From: Microbacterium kyungheense | GTDB taxonomy: Bacteria > Actinomycetota > Actinomycetes > Actinomycetales > Microbacteriaceae | Direction of reading: 5' to 3' | DNA: 64,000 nt | NCBI RefSeq assembly: GCF_006783905.1 | Contig: NZ_VFPE01000001.1 | Span: 1,364,001 to 1,428,000, forward strand | The notes under the pieces: model-generated | Told to the model about the DNA's origin: nothing | What the model saw: the letters and a program-made list of their open reading frames with translations, nothing else | The model's database searches: none | Position numbers and translations under genes: made by a program | Shown: in pieces, positions 52,982-61,476 of the stretch | Position numbering within the stretch: the first letter of the stretch is position 1 | How the letters are laid out: each line of letters opens with the position of its first letter

Positions 52982-54031
52982 ATGCTCGCCACCGTCATCC
53001 ACGCCGCCCGTGACATCCGCGTCGAGGACGTGCCCGACCCTGTCCTGTCGACGGGCGCCGACGCGATCGTCCGCGTCGTCGCCGCCTGCGTCTGCGGCTC
53101 CGACCTGTGGCCGTACCGCGGTGTGACGCCGACCAGGCAGCCGCACCGCATCGGACATGAGTTCGTGGGCGTCGTCGAAGCGGTCGGCCCCGATGTGCGG
53201 TCGGTGCATGCCGGCGACTTCGTGATCGCGCCGTTCTACGTGTGCGACGGCACGTGCGTGAACTGCCGCAACGGCGTGAGCACGTCGTGCCTGCACGGCG
53301 GATGGTGGGGGAGCGGCGACCGCTTCGGCGGGTTCGCCGACGGCGGGCAGGGCGAGCGGGTGCGCGTCCCGCTGGCCGACGGCACGCTCGCGGTCGTGCC
53401 GGGGCCGGTGTCCGAAGACGAGATCCCCGGCCTGCTGACCCTCAGCGACGTCATGGGCACGGGACACCACGCGGCCGTCTCGGCCGGCGTTTCACCAGGG
53501 GACGCGGTCGCGGTCGTCGGCGACGGCGCCGTGGGGCTGTGCGCGATCATCGCGGCCAAGCGCCTGGGCGCGACGACGATCATCGCGATGTCGCGGCACC
53601 CGCAGCGGCAGTCGCTCGCCCGCGAGTTCGGCGCGACGCACGTCGTCGAGGAGCGCGGCGACGCCGGGGTCGAGGCGGTGCGGGCGCTCACCGGAGGCAT
53701 CGGCGCCGACCGCGTGCTCGAGTGCGTCGGCACGAAGGAGTCCATGGACCAGGCGCTGCGCTCGACGCGCCCGGGCGGCATGGTGGGCTACGTCGGCGTG
53801 CCCAACGGCGGCCCGGAGCTGCCGGTGCGCCAGATGTTCGATCGCAACGTCGGCGTCAACGGCGGTGTCGCCCCTGTGCGCGGGTACATCGAGGAGCTGC
53901 TGCCCGATGTGCGGTCAGGCGCGATCCGCCCCGGCCGCGTGTTCGACCTCGAACTGCCGCTGCGCGATGCCGCAGAGGCCTATGCTGCGATGGACGAGCG
54001 CCGCGCGACCAAGGTGCTGCTGCGGCCCTGA
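52982..54031 (+). CDS. Zinc-dependent alcohol dehydrogenase family protein
   Basis: 349 residues, MDR superfamily. Catalytic zinc ligands: Cys38 (VCGSD), His59-Glu60 (GHE). Structural zinc: Cys88, Cys92, Cys95, Cys103. Cofactor domain with VVGDGAVGLCAIIAAK and a following Ser-Arg-His (MSRHPQR) that hints at NADP preference. TAGGCT (52970-52975) ends 6 bases before the ATG, so leaderless. Substrate unknown. Confidence 0.92.
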   Translation: MLATVIHAARDIRVEDVPDPVLSTGADAIVRVVAACVCGSDLWPYRGVTPTRQPHRIGHEFVGVVEAVGPDVRSVHAGDFVIAPFYVCDGTCVNCRNGVSTSCLHGGWWGSGDRFGGFADGGQGERVRVPLADGTLAVVPGPVSEDEIPGLLTLSDVMGTGHHAAVSAGVSPGDAVAVVGDGAVGLCAIIAAKRLGATTIIAMSRHPQRQSLAREFGATHVVEERGDAGVEAVRALTGGIGADRVLECVGTKESMDQALRSTRPGGMVGYVGVPNGGPELPVRQMFDRNVGVNGGVAPVRGYIEELLPDVRSGAIRPGRVFDLELPLRDAAEAYAAMDERRATKVLLRP

Positions 54032-54146
54032 CCGGCTGCCGCGGCATCGTTCGGCCCGGGATCCCGCGGCGATCGGCGACGCGCCCGCGCGCCTGCGCGT
54101 GTGCGGCCGCGTGTGCGGTAGAACAGCAGAAGTCGAAGGGACCCCC

Positions 54147-54314
54147 GTGAAGATCGTCAAGCGCATCATTCTGGTGCTCGTCATCGCGTTCGCGGCGTTC
54201 TACCTCATCACCCGTCCGCAGGATGCCGCCAACGCGGTGCAGGGCGCCATCAACGCCGTCGTGGGCGCTGTCATGGCCGTCGTCGACTTCTTCGTGGCTC
54301 TCGCCGCGGGGTGA
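54147..54314 (+). CDS. Small membrane protein, 55 residues
   Basis: One membrane segment at the N-terminus (residues 5-22, RIILVLVIAFAAFYLIT) and a second hydrophobic stretch (34-53). Start GTG at 54147 with GAAGGGA upstream. The stop overlaps the next gene's GTG (GTGA), so it is co-translated with the PH-domain protein. Unknown function. Confidence 0.72.
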   Translation: MKIVKRIILVLVIAFAAFYLITRPQDAANAVQGAINAVVGAVMAVVDFFVALAAG

Positions 54315-55084
54315 GCGTGTTCGATCCACGGATCGACAAGCACCTGATCTCGGATCAGGGGGAGTACGTCGTCGACGAGGTGCGCAAGCACTGGGCAGCC
54401 ACCGTCTCGGCCGTGCTCGAACTGCTGGGCGGCTTCGTCGTCTTCCTGCTCGCCTTCGTGATGCCGCAGGTCTGGTGGCTCCCCACCCTCGTGGGTGCCG
54501 CGATCGGCGTGCACGCGATCTGGCGCATCTTCGAGCAGCGCATGGACCGGTTCGTCATCACCAATATGCGCGTGTTCCGCGTCCACGGGATCCTGTCGCA
54601 GCGCATCGCGACGATGCCGCTCGCCCGCATCCTCGACATCTCGGTCTACAAGCCGCTCATCGGCCGCGTCTTCGGCTACGGCCACTTCGTGTTCGAATCG
54701 GCTGCGCAGGAGCAGGGGCTCCGCGAGATCCGCTACGTGGGGGATCCCGACTCCCGCGGACTCACCATCCAGCGCGTGATCGCGCAGGCGGGCCTGCGCG
54801 GCGCAGCCGGCCGCGGCGACCCGACGATGATCCCGTCGCCGGTGCAGCCGCCGCCGGCAGAGGCGGCGGCATCCCGGGCTGAGCCGGCGTACGACGAGAC
54901 CCACGTGACCGCGCCCGTGCCCGCCTTCGAGCCGGGCGGTCCGTCGACGGGGTGGGACTGGCTCGCGGACGCTCAGCGCCGCGAGGACGAGCGGCTCGCG
55001 CAGCTGCGCGGCGAACCCTCCGGCCGGCCCGCGCGGTTCGATCCGGACCGCACGAACACCGCCCCGATCGACCTGCCGCGGTGA
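54311..55084 (+). CDS. PH (bPH2)-domain membrane protein
   Basis: 257 residues: two membrane helices (about 33-55 and 60-75) followed by a bacterial pleckstrin-homology-like domain (DRFVITNMRVFRVHGILSQR, MPLARILDISVYKPLIGRVFGYG) of the YdbT/DUF304 type, then a long Pro/Ala/Glu-rich tail (from about 170). These domains bind or scaffold membrane complexes; precise role unknown. Overlaps the small membrane protein gene by 4 bases. Confidence 0.82.
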   Translation: MSVFDPRIDKHLISDQGEYVVDEVRKHWAATVSAVLELLGGFVVFLLAFVMPQVWWLPTLVGAAIGVHAIWRIFEQRMDRFVITNMRVFRVHGILSQRIATMPLARILDISVYKPLIGRVFGYGHFVFESAAQEQGLREIRYVGDPDSRGLTIQRVIAQAGLRGAAGRGDPTMIPSPVQPPPAEAAASRAEPAYDETHVTAPVPAFEPGGPSTGWDWLADAQRREDERLAQLRGEPSGRPARFDPDRTNTAPIDLPR

Positions 55085-55131
55085 CGTCTGAGGCCCTTTC
55101 GGGAACATCGCGGGCGACCCTCGCGTTCTGA

Positions 55132-55330
55132 TACCCTGGAGTGTCACTCGTGTGGCTGTTTCGCCACGCCTGGAGCCGATCACGGCCTGGGACGCACCCT
55201 TTCCGGGGCATGAGGGGCATCGCAATGAAATCCGCTTCGCTTCGGTCTGAGGCATCCGTTCGCGTCCGCGCGTCGGAGGCCGCTGAGGACCGGGGCCCGA
55301 CATCCCAACCCAACAAGGACAACCCACTAC
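55132..55330 (+). promoter_or_regulatory. rpsA promoter and long 5' leader
   Basis: TACCCT (55132-55137) is the likely -10. About 187 bases separate it from the rpsA ATG. The leader opens with a hairpin (GTGGC 55152-55156 with GCCAC 55163-55167). A 65-codon frame (55141-55338) spans the leader and ends inside rpsA, but its third positions are not G/C-biased as in real genes here, so I read it as non-coding. Autogenous control by S1 is plausible but unproven. Confidence 0.4.
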
Positions 55331-56779
55331 ATGACTAGCGCAACGACCGCCACGGCCACCAAGCAGGTCGCGATCAATGACATCGGCTCTGCTGAGGACT
55401 TCCTGGCCGCGGTCGAGAAGACCCTCAAGTTCTTCAACGACGGCGACCTCATCGAAGGCACCGTGGTGAAGATCGACCGCGACGAGGTCCTCCTCGACGT
55501 GGGCTACAAGACCGAGGGTGTCATCCCCTCGCGCGAGCTCTCCATCAAGCACGACGTCGACCCCAACGAGGTCGTCAAGGTCGGCGACGAGGTCGAAGCC
55601 CTCGTTCTCCAGAAGGAGGACAAGGAAGGCCGCCTCATCCTCTCCAAGAAGCGCGCACAGTACGAGCGCGCGTGGGGCGACGTCGAGAAGATCAAGGAGA
55701 ACGACGGTGTCGTCACCGGTTCCGTGATCGAGGTCGTCAAGGGTGGCCTCATCGTCGACATCGGCCTCCGTGGCTTCCTCCCGGCCTCGCTCATCGAGCT
55801 GCGCCGCGTCCGCGACCTCACGCCGTACCTCGGCCAGGAGATCGAGGCGAAGATCCTCGAGCTCGACAAGAACCGCAACAACGTCGTGCTCTCGCGCCGC
55901 GCCCTGCTCGAGCAGACGCAGTCCGAGTCGCGCACCACGTTCCTCAACAACCTCCACAAGGGCCAGGTCCGCAAGGGCACGGTCTCGTCGATCGTCAACT
56001 TCGGTGCGTTCGTCGACCTCGGTGGCGTCGACGGTCTCGTCCACGTCTCGGAGCTCTCGTGGAAGCACATCGAGCACGCGTCCGAGGTCGTCGAGGTCGG
56101 CCAGGAGGTCACCGTCGAGATCCTCGAGGTGGACCTCGACCGCGAGCGCGTCTCGCTGTCGCTGAAGGCGACGCAGGAGGACCCGTGGCAGGTCTTCGCC
56201 CGCACCCACGCGATCGGTCAGGTCGCGCCGGGCAAGGTCACCAAGCTCGTTCCGTTCGGTGCGTTCGTGCGCGTCGCGGACGGCATCGAGGGCCTCGTGC
56301 ACATCTCGGAGCTGTCGGGCAAGCACGTCGAGCTCGCCGAGCAGGTCGTGTCGGTCGGCGAAGAGGTCTTCGTCAAGATCATCGACATCGACCTCGAGCG
56401 TCGCCGCATCTCGCTCTCGCTCAAGCAGGCGAACGAGTCGGTCGACCCCTACGGCACCGAGTTCGACCCGGCCCTCTACGGCATGGTCACCGAGTACGAC
56501 GAGAACGGGGAGTACAAGTACCCCGAGGGCTTCGACTCCGAGACCAACCAGTGGAAGGAAGGCTTCGACGAGCAGCGCGAGAAGTGGGAGCAGGAGTACG
56601 CCGCCGCCCACGCTCGCTGGGAGGCCCACAAGGCTGCCGTCGTCAAGGCCCTCGAGGCCGAGGCCGCCGCTCCGGTGGAGACCGGCTCGTCCTCGTACTC
56701 GTCCGACAGCGGTCCCGTGGGCACGCTCGCGGACGACGAGGCCCTCGCCGCTCTGCGCGAGAAGCTCTCGGGTCGCTGA
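55331..56779 (+). CDS. rpsA: 30S ribosomal protein S1
   Basis: 482 residues with four S1 (OB-fold) domains: about 35-105 (GDLIEGTVVKIDRDEVLLDVGYK), 122-190 (VVTGSVIEVVKGGLIVDIGLRG), 208-276 (RKGTVSSIVNFGAFVDLGG) and 293-361 (APGKVTKLVPFGAFVRVADG). A disordered acidic C-terminus follows. The protein binds mRNA and the ribosome; in Actinobacteria with many leaderless transcripts its role in initiation is of interest. A strong hairpin terminator follows. Confidence 0.98.
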   Translation: MTSATTATATKQVAINDIGSAEDFLAAVEKTLKFFNDGDLIEGTVVKIDRDEVLLDVGYKTEGVIPSRELSIKHDVDPNEVVKVGDEVEALVLQKEDKEGRLILSKKRAQYERAWGDVEKIKENDGVVTGSVIEVVKGGLIVDIGLRGFLPASLIELRRVRDLTPYLGQEIEAKILELDKNRNNVVLSRRALLEQTQSESRTTFLNNLHKGQVRKGTVSSIVNFGAFVDLGGVDGLVHVSELSWKHIEHASEVVEVGQEVTVEILEVDLDRERVSLSLKATQEDPWQVFARTHAIGQVAPGKVTKLVPFGAFVRVADGIEGLVHISELSGKHVELAEQVVSVGEEVFVKIIDIDLERRRISLSLKQANESVDPYGTEFDPALYGMVTEYDENGEYKYPEGFDSETNQWKEGFDEQREKWEQEYAAAHARWEAHKAAVVKALEAEAAAPVETGSSSYSSDSGPVGTLADDEALAALREKLSGR

Positions 56780-56820
56780 TCGAAGAGCTGACGCTCGCGG
56801 TTCGCTGAACCGTCTGGTCC

Positions 56821-56856
56821 GGAAGGGGCCGTCGCCGAAAGGCGGCGGCCCCTTCC
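56821..56856 (+). terminator. rpsA terminator
   Basis: 16-bp stem (56821-56836/56841-56856) with a GAAA tetraloop and one G-U pair, 41 bases after the stop. Confidence 0.8.
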
Positions 56857-56896
56857 GCGTTCTCGCGATGTCGGAGGGGCCGGGTACCGTCGCGAT

Positions 56897-57463
56897 GTGC
56901 CTGTGAGACCTGTCGCGTCGCGCTGCCTGATGGACGAGGGATGCCGCGGCCCGGTGCCGTCCGGTGCGCCCGTGCCGCTGTGCGAGCGCCATCTCGCTGC
57001 CGTCGTCGAGTGGGGCGAGGCGGCGTATGGCGTGACCGACACGCTGCCGTCTCCGTGCCGGCTGTGCGGGTCGCGGCTCGGCGTGCACTACCCGTCGGGG
57101 TGGCTGTGCGCCGTCTGCGAGTGGCGCCATGGCGAGGTCCCCGACGCCGAGATCGCGCCGCCGCGCGTCGACGTCGTCTACTACCTTCGGTACGCCGACC
57201 GCATCAAGATCGGCACGACGGGCAATCCTCGTCAGCGCTTCGCCGCCATCTGGCACGACGAGCTGCTGGCGTTCGAGCGCGGCGGACGCGCGGTCGAGCG
57301 GGCCCGGCATGCGCAGTTCGCCGCCGACCGGCATCCCGGAACCGAGTGGTTCCGCATCTCCGAGCCGCTCGCCGCGCACGTCGCGGTGCTGGCCGTCGGG
57401 GTCGACGACCCCTGGGCGCTGCACGCCCGCTGGATCAGCGAGGCCGTCGCGTCGCGGCTGTGA
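56897..57463 (+). CDS. Zinc-ribbon GIY-YIG (MUG113/T5orf172-type) protein
   Basis: 188 residues. Cys pairs at 54/57 and 71/74 form a probable zinc ribbon (SPCRLCGSRLGVHY, GWLCAVCEWRHG). Residues 90-155 fit the GIY-YIG fold of the T5orf172/MUG113 kind: VVYYLRYADRIKIGTTGNPRQRF, then ERARHAQFAADRHPGTEWF, with the Arg after TGNPRQR and Glu134 as candidate catalytic residues. A nuclease role is inferred. TACCGT (56885-56890) ends 6 bases before the GTG (leaderless). Confidence 0.72.
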   Translation: MPVRPVASRCLMDEGCRGPVPSGAPVPLCERHLAAVVEWGEAAYGVTDTLPSPCRLCGSRLGVHYPSGWLCAVCEWRHGEVPDAEIAPPRVDVVYYLRYADRIKIGTTGNPRQRFAAIWHDELLAFERGGRAVERARHAQFAADRHPGTEWFRISEPLAAHVAVLAVGVDDPWALHARWISEAVASRL

Positions 57464-57511
57464 CCTGCATTGGTGGATGCCGTGGGTCGCGGCATCCATT
57501 ACGTTCACAGT

Positions 57512-59179
57512 GTGAGCGCCGCGACGCCGGGGGGAACGGGGAGGCCCGGATCACGGTCGCGCGCCCACGCGGCCCCCGACGTGGCGGACCGCACCCGCGG
57601 GCGGACCGCCATGCTCAACCAGCTGCTGCTGGCCGCGGTCGTGTTCGTGCTGGGCGTGCTCGTGGTGCTCGGGCCGTTCCCCGGCGACACCGTGATGTTC
57701 TTCGTCGGCCTGGTCGTCGTGGTCATCGTCACGGCGGCGACGCTCGTGGTGCCGTGGAACCAGCTGCCCTACGGCTGGGTGGCCGTGATCCCCGCGGTCG
57801 ACATCCTCGCCATCACGATCATGCAGATCGCGGCACCGGACTCGGTGCTCGGGCTGCTGTGGATCTTCCCCACGACCTGGCTCGCCGGCGGCTTCGGCCC
57901 GCTCGGCCTGTTCGGCGTGATCGTCGCGATCGCGGGCGTCATCAGCGTGCTCACGGTGCAGAACGCCACCGAGGTCACCTACCGCACCTTGCTGCTGCCG
58001 CTCGTGCTCATCGCCGTCGCGGCCACCAGCCACCTGAACTCACGCCGCTCCGATGCCCAGCGCACGCTGCTGGCCAAGCAATCGCAGCTGCTGCGCAGCA
58101 TCCTCGATCGCACCAGGCGACAGGAGCAGATCGTCACCGAGGTGCTCGACGCCGTCGACTTCGGCGTGGTGCGCATCACTGCCGACGGACGCTTCGCGGT
58201 GACCAACGAGGCGCACTTCCGGCTGCAGCAGGGCCTGGAGCCCGATGACACGGCAGAGGTCGCCGCCTTCCGCGACGACGGGACGACACCGCTGCCGAGC
58301 GCGGAGCTGCCGCTGGAGCGCGCCCGCCGCGGCGAGACGTTCGACGGCCAGGTGGTGTGGTTCGGCGTGGAGCCGGGGCCGCGCCGCGCCCTCACCATCG
58401 CGGCGCGGCGACTCACGGACCCCGACGGCGAGGACGCGGGCGCCGTCGTGGTCTCGCGGGATGTCACCGCCGAGCTGACCGCGCTGCGCGCGCGGGACGA
58501 TCTCGTGGCATCGGTGTCGCACGAGCTGCGGACCCCGCTGACCTCGATCCTCGGGTACCTCGACCTGGCGATCGAGGATCCCGACACGCCGGCGACGGTC
58601 CGTGAGGGCCTCGACGTCGCCGAGCGCAATGCGGAGCGACTGCTGCGCATCGTCGCCGACATCCTCAGCGCCTCGAGCTCTTCTCCCTCGTCGGTCGAGG
58701 CGTCGCTGGTCCCGCAGTCGCTGGACCTGCAGCTGCTCGTGCGCTCCGCCGCGACGGACGCGGTGACGCGGGCCGCCGCCCGGGCCATCACCATCGACGT
58801 GAGCGGGCTCGAGCCGGCGACGGCGTGGGCGGACGCGCTGCGGCTGCGGCAGGTGGTCGACAACCTCGTCTCGAACGCGATCTCGTACAACAGGGACGGC
58901 GGCACCGTGTACGTCGGGACGACCAGCGACGGTGCGTCGAGCTGGATCCTGGTGCGCGACACCGGTGTGGGCATCTCGGAGGCCGACCGCTCCCGCGTGT
59001 TCGAGCGGTACTACAAGGCGGGAGCCGACCGGCGGGCCGGAACGGGCCTCGGCCTCGCCATCACGCGCGACATCGTGCGCGCTCACGGCGGCGAGCTCGG
59101 CCTGCACAGCGCCGTCGGCGTCGGGTCGACCTTCATCGTGAAACTGCCTGCGATCTCTCCGGAAGGAGGCCCGGCATGA
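57512..59179 (+). CDS. Sensor histidine kinase with membrane domain and PAS-like domain
   Basis: 555 residues. About six membrane helices near residues 35-165, a linker coiled coil, a PAS-like region (about 200-315), then HisKA with His337 (VSVSHELRTPLTSILGYL) and HATPase_c (NLVSNAISYNRDGG, DTGVGISEADRSRVFERYY, GTGLGLAITRDIV). The GTG at 57512 sits 6 bases after TACGTT; a Met at 57611 is the alternative. Its stop overlaps the next gene's ATG (ATGA). Confidence 0.9.
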   Translation: MSAATPGGTGRPGSRSRAHAAPDVADRTRGRTAMLNQLLLAAVVFVLGVLVVLGPFPGDTVMFFVGLVVVVIVTAATLVVPWNQLPYGWVAVIPAVDILAITIMQIAAPDSVLGLLWIFPTTWLAGGFGPLGLFGVIVAIAGVISVLTVQNATEVTYRTLLLPLVLIAVAATSHLNSRRSDAQRTLLAKQSQLLRSILDRTRRQEQIVTEVLDAVDFGVVRITADGRFAVTNEAHFRLQQGLEPDDTAEVAAFRDDGTTPLPSAELPLERARRGETFDGQVVWFGVEPGPRRALTIAARRLTDPDGEDAGAVVVSRDVTAELTALRARDDLVASVSHELRTPLTSILGYLDLAIEDPDTPATVREGLDVAERNAERLLRIVADILSASSSSPSSVEASLVPQSLDLQLLVRSAATDAVTRAAARAITIDVSGLEPATAWADALRLRQVVDNLVSNAISYNRDGGTVYVGTTSDGASSWILVRDTGVGISEADRSRVFERYYKAGADRRAGTGLGLAITRDIVRAHGGELGLHSAVGVGSTFIVKLPAISPEGGPA

Positions 59180-60339
59180 TCCTCGACCTGGCCAGCGTGA
59201 TGGTCGTGACCGCACTCGTCGTGAACGTCAGCGGCGTGCTGTTCATCCTCGAGACGCTGCTGCGTCGCGACGAGGGCGCCGGCCGCATCTGGTCGGTCGC
59301 GTTCCTCGCGGCGATGCTCACGACGCTGGCGTACACGGTGTGGGCGCAGACCGACGGCGCCTGGTGGTCGGTGGCGGTCGGGAACGCCGCCTTCGTCGCG
59401 GGGACCGGGTGCATGTGGCTCGGATGCCGTCGCTTCAACGGGCGCCGCATGTCGTGGTCGTCGGCGCTCGTGGCCGCTGCGGTGGTGGCCGCGGGGGTCG
59501 CGGTCGCGGTGGAGGGCGACGCCGGCGGGGACTGGGCGGGCGCCCTGTGGATGTTCGTCCCGCTCCTGGTCTTCGCCGGAGCCGGCGCCGTCGAGTGCCT
59601 GCGCGGAGCCATGCGCGACTCGCGCACGGCGTGGGTGCTCGGTGCCGTGCTCGGGTTCCAATCGCTCTACTACGTGTCTCGGACGACCGCCTTCGTGACG
59701 TCCGGCCCGGACAGCGCGCTGTTCGAGACGGCGTTCGGCACGATCACGACGAGCTACCTCACCGTGACGCTCACGATCGTCGCCGTCGTCGTGACCTCGG
59801 TGCTGCGGGCCTCGCGCGCGCCCATGCGCGGCTACGTGCGGCGCACCGACGACGCGGGGGAGGACGGCGTGCTCACCGGCGAGGCGTTCGCCCGCGCCCT
59901 CGACAGCCTCTGCCGCCGCGCGGCCCGCCGGGCCGAGACGGTCGCGGTCACCGCCGTGCGCGTCGATGACCTCGACCAGATCTCGACGGCGTTCGGGAGC
60001 GAGGTGGCCGGCAACGTCGCCGAGACGTGGCGCGCCGGCGTGCGGCGCCACGCACCGACGAACGCGCTCGTCGCCGAGGACGGACCGACCGGGGTCGCGG
60101 TGGCGCTGGTGGTGTCATCGCCGCAGGAGGCCCGACGGCAGGCGGGCGTGATCTACCGCGGTCTGTTCGACGACCTGGGCCGCGTCGGCGGCGGGGTGAT
60201 CCCCGTCGTGGGTGTGGGCGTCGGGCTGAGCGAGACCGTCGGATACGACCCCGCAGCGCTGCTGAGGGTCGCGCGAGAGGCGGCGAGCCGCGCGGCCGCG
60301 AACGTCGACACCTCGGTGCTCGTCGGCGACCCCGAGTAG
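59176..60339 (+). CDS. Membrane protein with degenerate GGDEF-like domain
   Basis: 387 residues: about six membrane helices (residues 8-215) followed by a cytoplasmic domain (about 235-385) that looks like a GGDEF domain by order of elements (TGEAFARALDSLCRRAAR, VRVDDLDQISTAFGSEV, VGVGVGLSETVGYDP, LLRVAREAASRAAA). The GGDEF signature itself is missing (ALVAEDGPTG in its place), so cyclase activity is unlikely; nucleotide or protein binding is possible. Overlaps the kinase stop. Confidence 0.68.
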   Translation: MILDLASVMVVTALVVNVSGVLFILETLLRRDEGAGRIWSVAFLAAMLTTLAYTVWAQTDGAWWSVAVGNAAFVAGTGCMWLGCRRFNGRRMSWSSALVAAAVVAAGVAVAVEGDAGGDWAGALWMFVPLLVFAGAGAVECLRGAMRDSRTAWVLGAVLGFQSLYYVSRTTAFVTSGPDSALFETAFGTITTSYLTVTLTIVAVVVTSVLRASRAPMRGYVRRTDDAGEDGVLTGEAFARALDSLCRRAARRAETVAVTAVRVDDLDQISTAFGSEVAGNVAETWRAGVRRHAPTNALVAEDGPTGVAVALVVSSPQEARRQAGVIYRGLFDDLGRVGGGVIPVVGVGVGLSETVGYDPAALLRVAREAASRAAANVDTSVLVGDPE

Positions 60340-60371
60340 CGGCATCCCGGATCCGCTGCGGCGCGGAGGGA

Positions 60372-61169
60372 TCAGGCGGTCAGGCGGTAGCCGACGCCGC
60401 GCACGGTCTCGATCCAGCGGGGCTGGGAGGGCGACTCGCCGAGCTTGCGGCGGAGGTTCGCCATGTGCACTTCGATCGCGCGGGCGTCGCTGTCGGACAC
60501 GTACGAGTTGCCCGCGAACGGGTCGCCGCGCAGCATCAGCGCGAGGTCGGACTTGGCGCGCACGCGCCGGCCCGCGGCCAGCAGGTCCGCGAGCAGATCG
60601 AACTCGCTGCGCGTGAGGTCGATCCCCGCATCGTCCACCTCGACGATGCGCGTGCCGACGTTCAGCCGCAGTCCGCGGTGCTCGAGCCACGAGTCCGCCG
60701 GCTCGTCCCCTCCCGGAGCGGACGCGGGAGACGTCGTCAGGTGATGGCGCGGGCGGCGCAGCATCGCGTCGATGCGCGCCCGCAGCTCACGTGGCCGGAA
60801 GGGCTTCGCGACATAGTCGTCGGCCCCCGCCTCCAGTCCCTGCAGGGCGTCGATCTCTTCGGTGCGGGCGCTGAGCATCACGATGTACGTCGAGCTGATG
60901 GCCCGGATGCGCTTGGCGGTCTCGAAGCCGTCCATGCCCGGCATGTTGACGTCGAGGGTCGTCACCAGCGGCGAGTGCGCGCGCACGAGCTCCACGCCCG
61001 CGGCCCCGTCCGCGGCGCCGTGCACCTCGAACCCCGCCTGCGCCAGCACGACCGAGAGCAGGGAACGGATGTCGTCCTCGTCCTCGATGACGACGGCGAC
61101 GCGTGCTTCCTCCACCGATGCCCCTTCCGGCGTCGGCGAAGATTCGGCCGACTCCTGGACGTCGGTCAT
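60372..61169 (-). CDS. OmpR/PhoB-family response regulator
   Basis: 265 residues. Receiver domain with Asp73 (TLDVNMPGMDG), acidic pair Asp/Glu near residue 30 (VIEDEDD), and a winged-helix output domain (LDLTRSEFDLLADLLA-type region, SDSDARAIEVHMANLRRKLG, WIETVRGVGYRLTA). An extended N-terminus of about 20 residues precedes the receiver. It converges with the kinase/GGDEF-like pair and is the obvious partner, although divergent orientation is unusual for a cognate pair. ATG at 61169 with GGGGTGGG upstream. Confidence 0.9.
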   Translation of the reverse strand: MTDVQESAESSPTPEGASVEEARVAVVIEDEDDIRSLLSVVLAQAGFEVHGAADGAAGVELVRAHSPLVTTLDVNMPGMDGFETAKRIRAISSTYIVMLSARTEEIDALQGLEAGADDYVAKPFRPRELRARIDAMLRRPRHHLTTSPASAPGGDEPADSWLEHRGLRLNVGTRIVEVDDAGIDLTRSEFDLLADLLAAGRRVRAKSDLALMLRGDPFAGNSYVSDSDARAIEVHMANLRRKLGESPSQPRWIETVRGVGYRLTA

Positions 61170-61476
61170 GATATCCCACCCCCGATGGCGTGTTCGAGAG
61201 CGCAGCGGAACGCCGCAGGCCGCGCGGAGGGCGGGAGATCTCCCCAGATCCCGCCCCGCGCGCGTCCTCGGTGCACCGACGGGGCTGGCGGAAGCCCCCA
61301 CGACCGCCGAACCGTCGAGCCGGAGACGGGTACCACCACTGGCGCTTCCTCGTCTCTTCGGTGGACCGAGGCTACCGCGCGGGCCTCAGTGCGGCCTCAA
61401 GGCCGCCTCAGGAACCGCGCAGGGTTGCGGCTCGCCCGGGCCGCGCGGATCGCGGCGGACGTGGCATCCTCGAAGC
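61170..61476. other. Intergenic region between response regulator and coaE
   Basis: 307 bases without a gene. It holds a GGGCGGG/CCCGCCC hairpin with inner ATCT/AGAT pairs (61229-61256), a reverse-strand -10-like TAGCCT (61369-61374) for the regulator gene, and the three 11-base repeats just upstream of it. CATCCT (61465-61470) is a weak -10 for coaE. A transcript from 61362 would have a leader of about 190 bases before the regulator ATG. Confidence 0.5.
61382..61414 (-). promoter_or_regulatory. Three 11-base direct repeats (GGCCTCA-N4), candidate OmpR-type operator
   Basis: CCTCA starts at 61384, 61395 and 61406, an exact 11-base period, with GGCCTCA in the first two copies and CGCCTCA in the third. 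The array covers the -35 position of the reverse-strand promoter with TAGCCT at 61369-61374, where OmpR/PhoB-family activators bind. The linked regulator is the likely ligand. Confidence 0.5.

Noticed and set aside
55141..55338. 65-codon frame in the rpsA leader as a real leader peptide
   Set aside because: Mixed third-position bases unlike the genes around it and no ribosome binding site. Kept only as part of a structured leader.
59176..60339. Active diguanylate cyclase
   Set aside because: The GG(D/E)EF signature is absent, with ALVAEDGPTG in its place.
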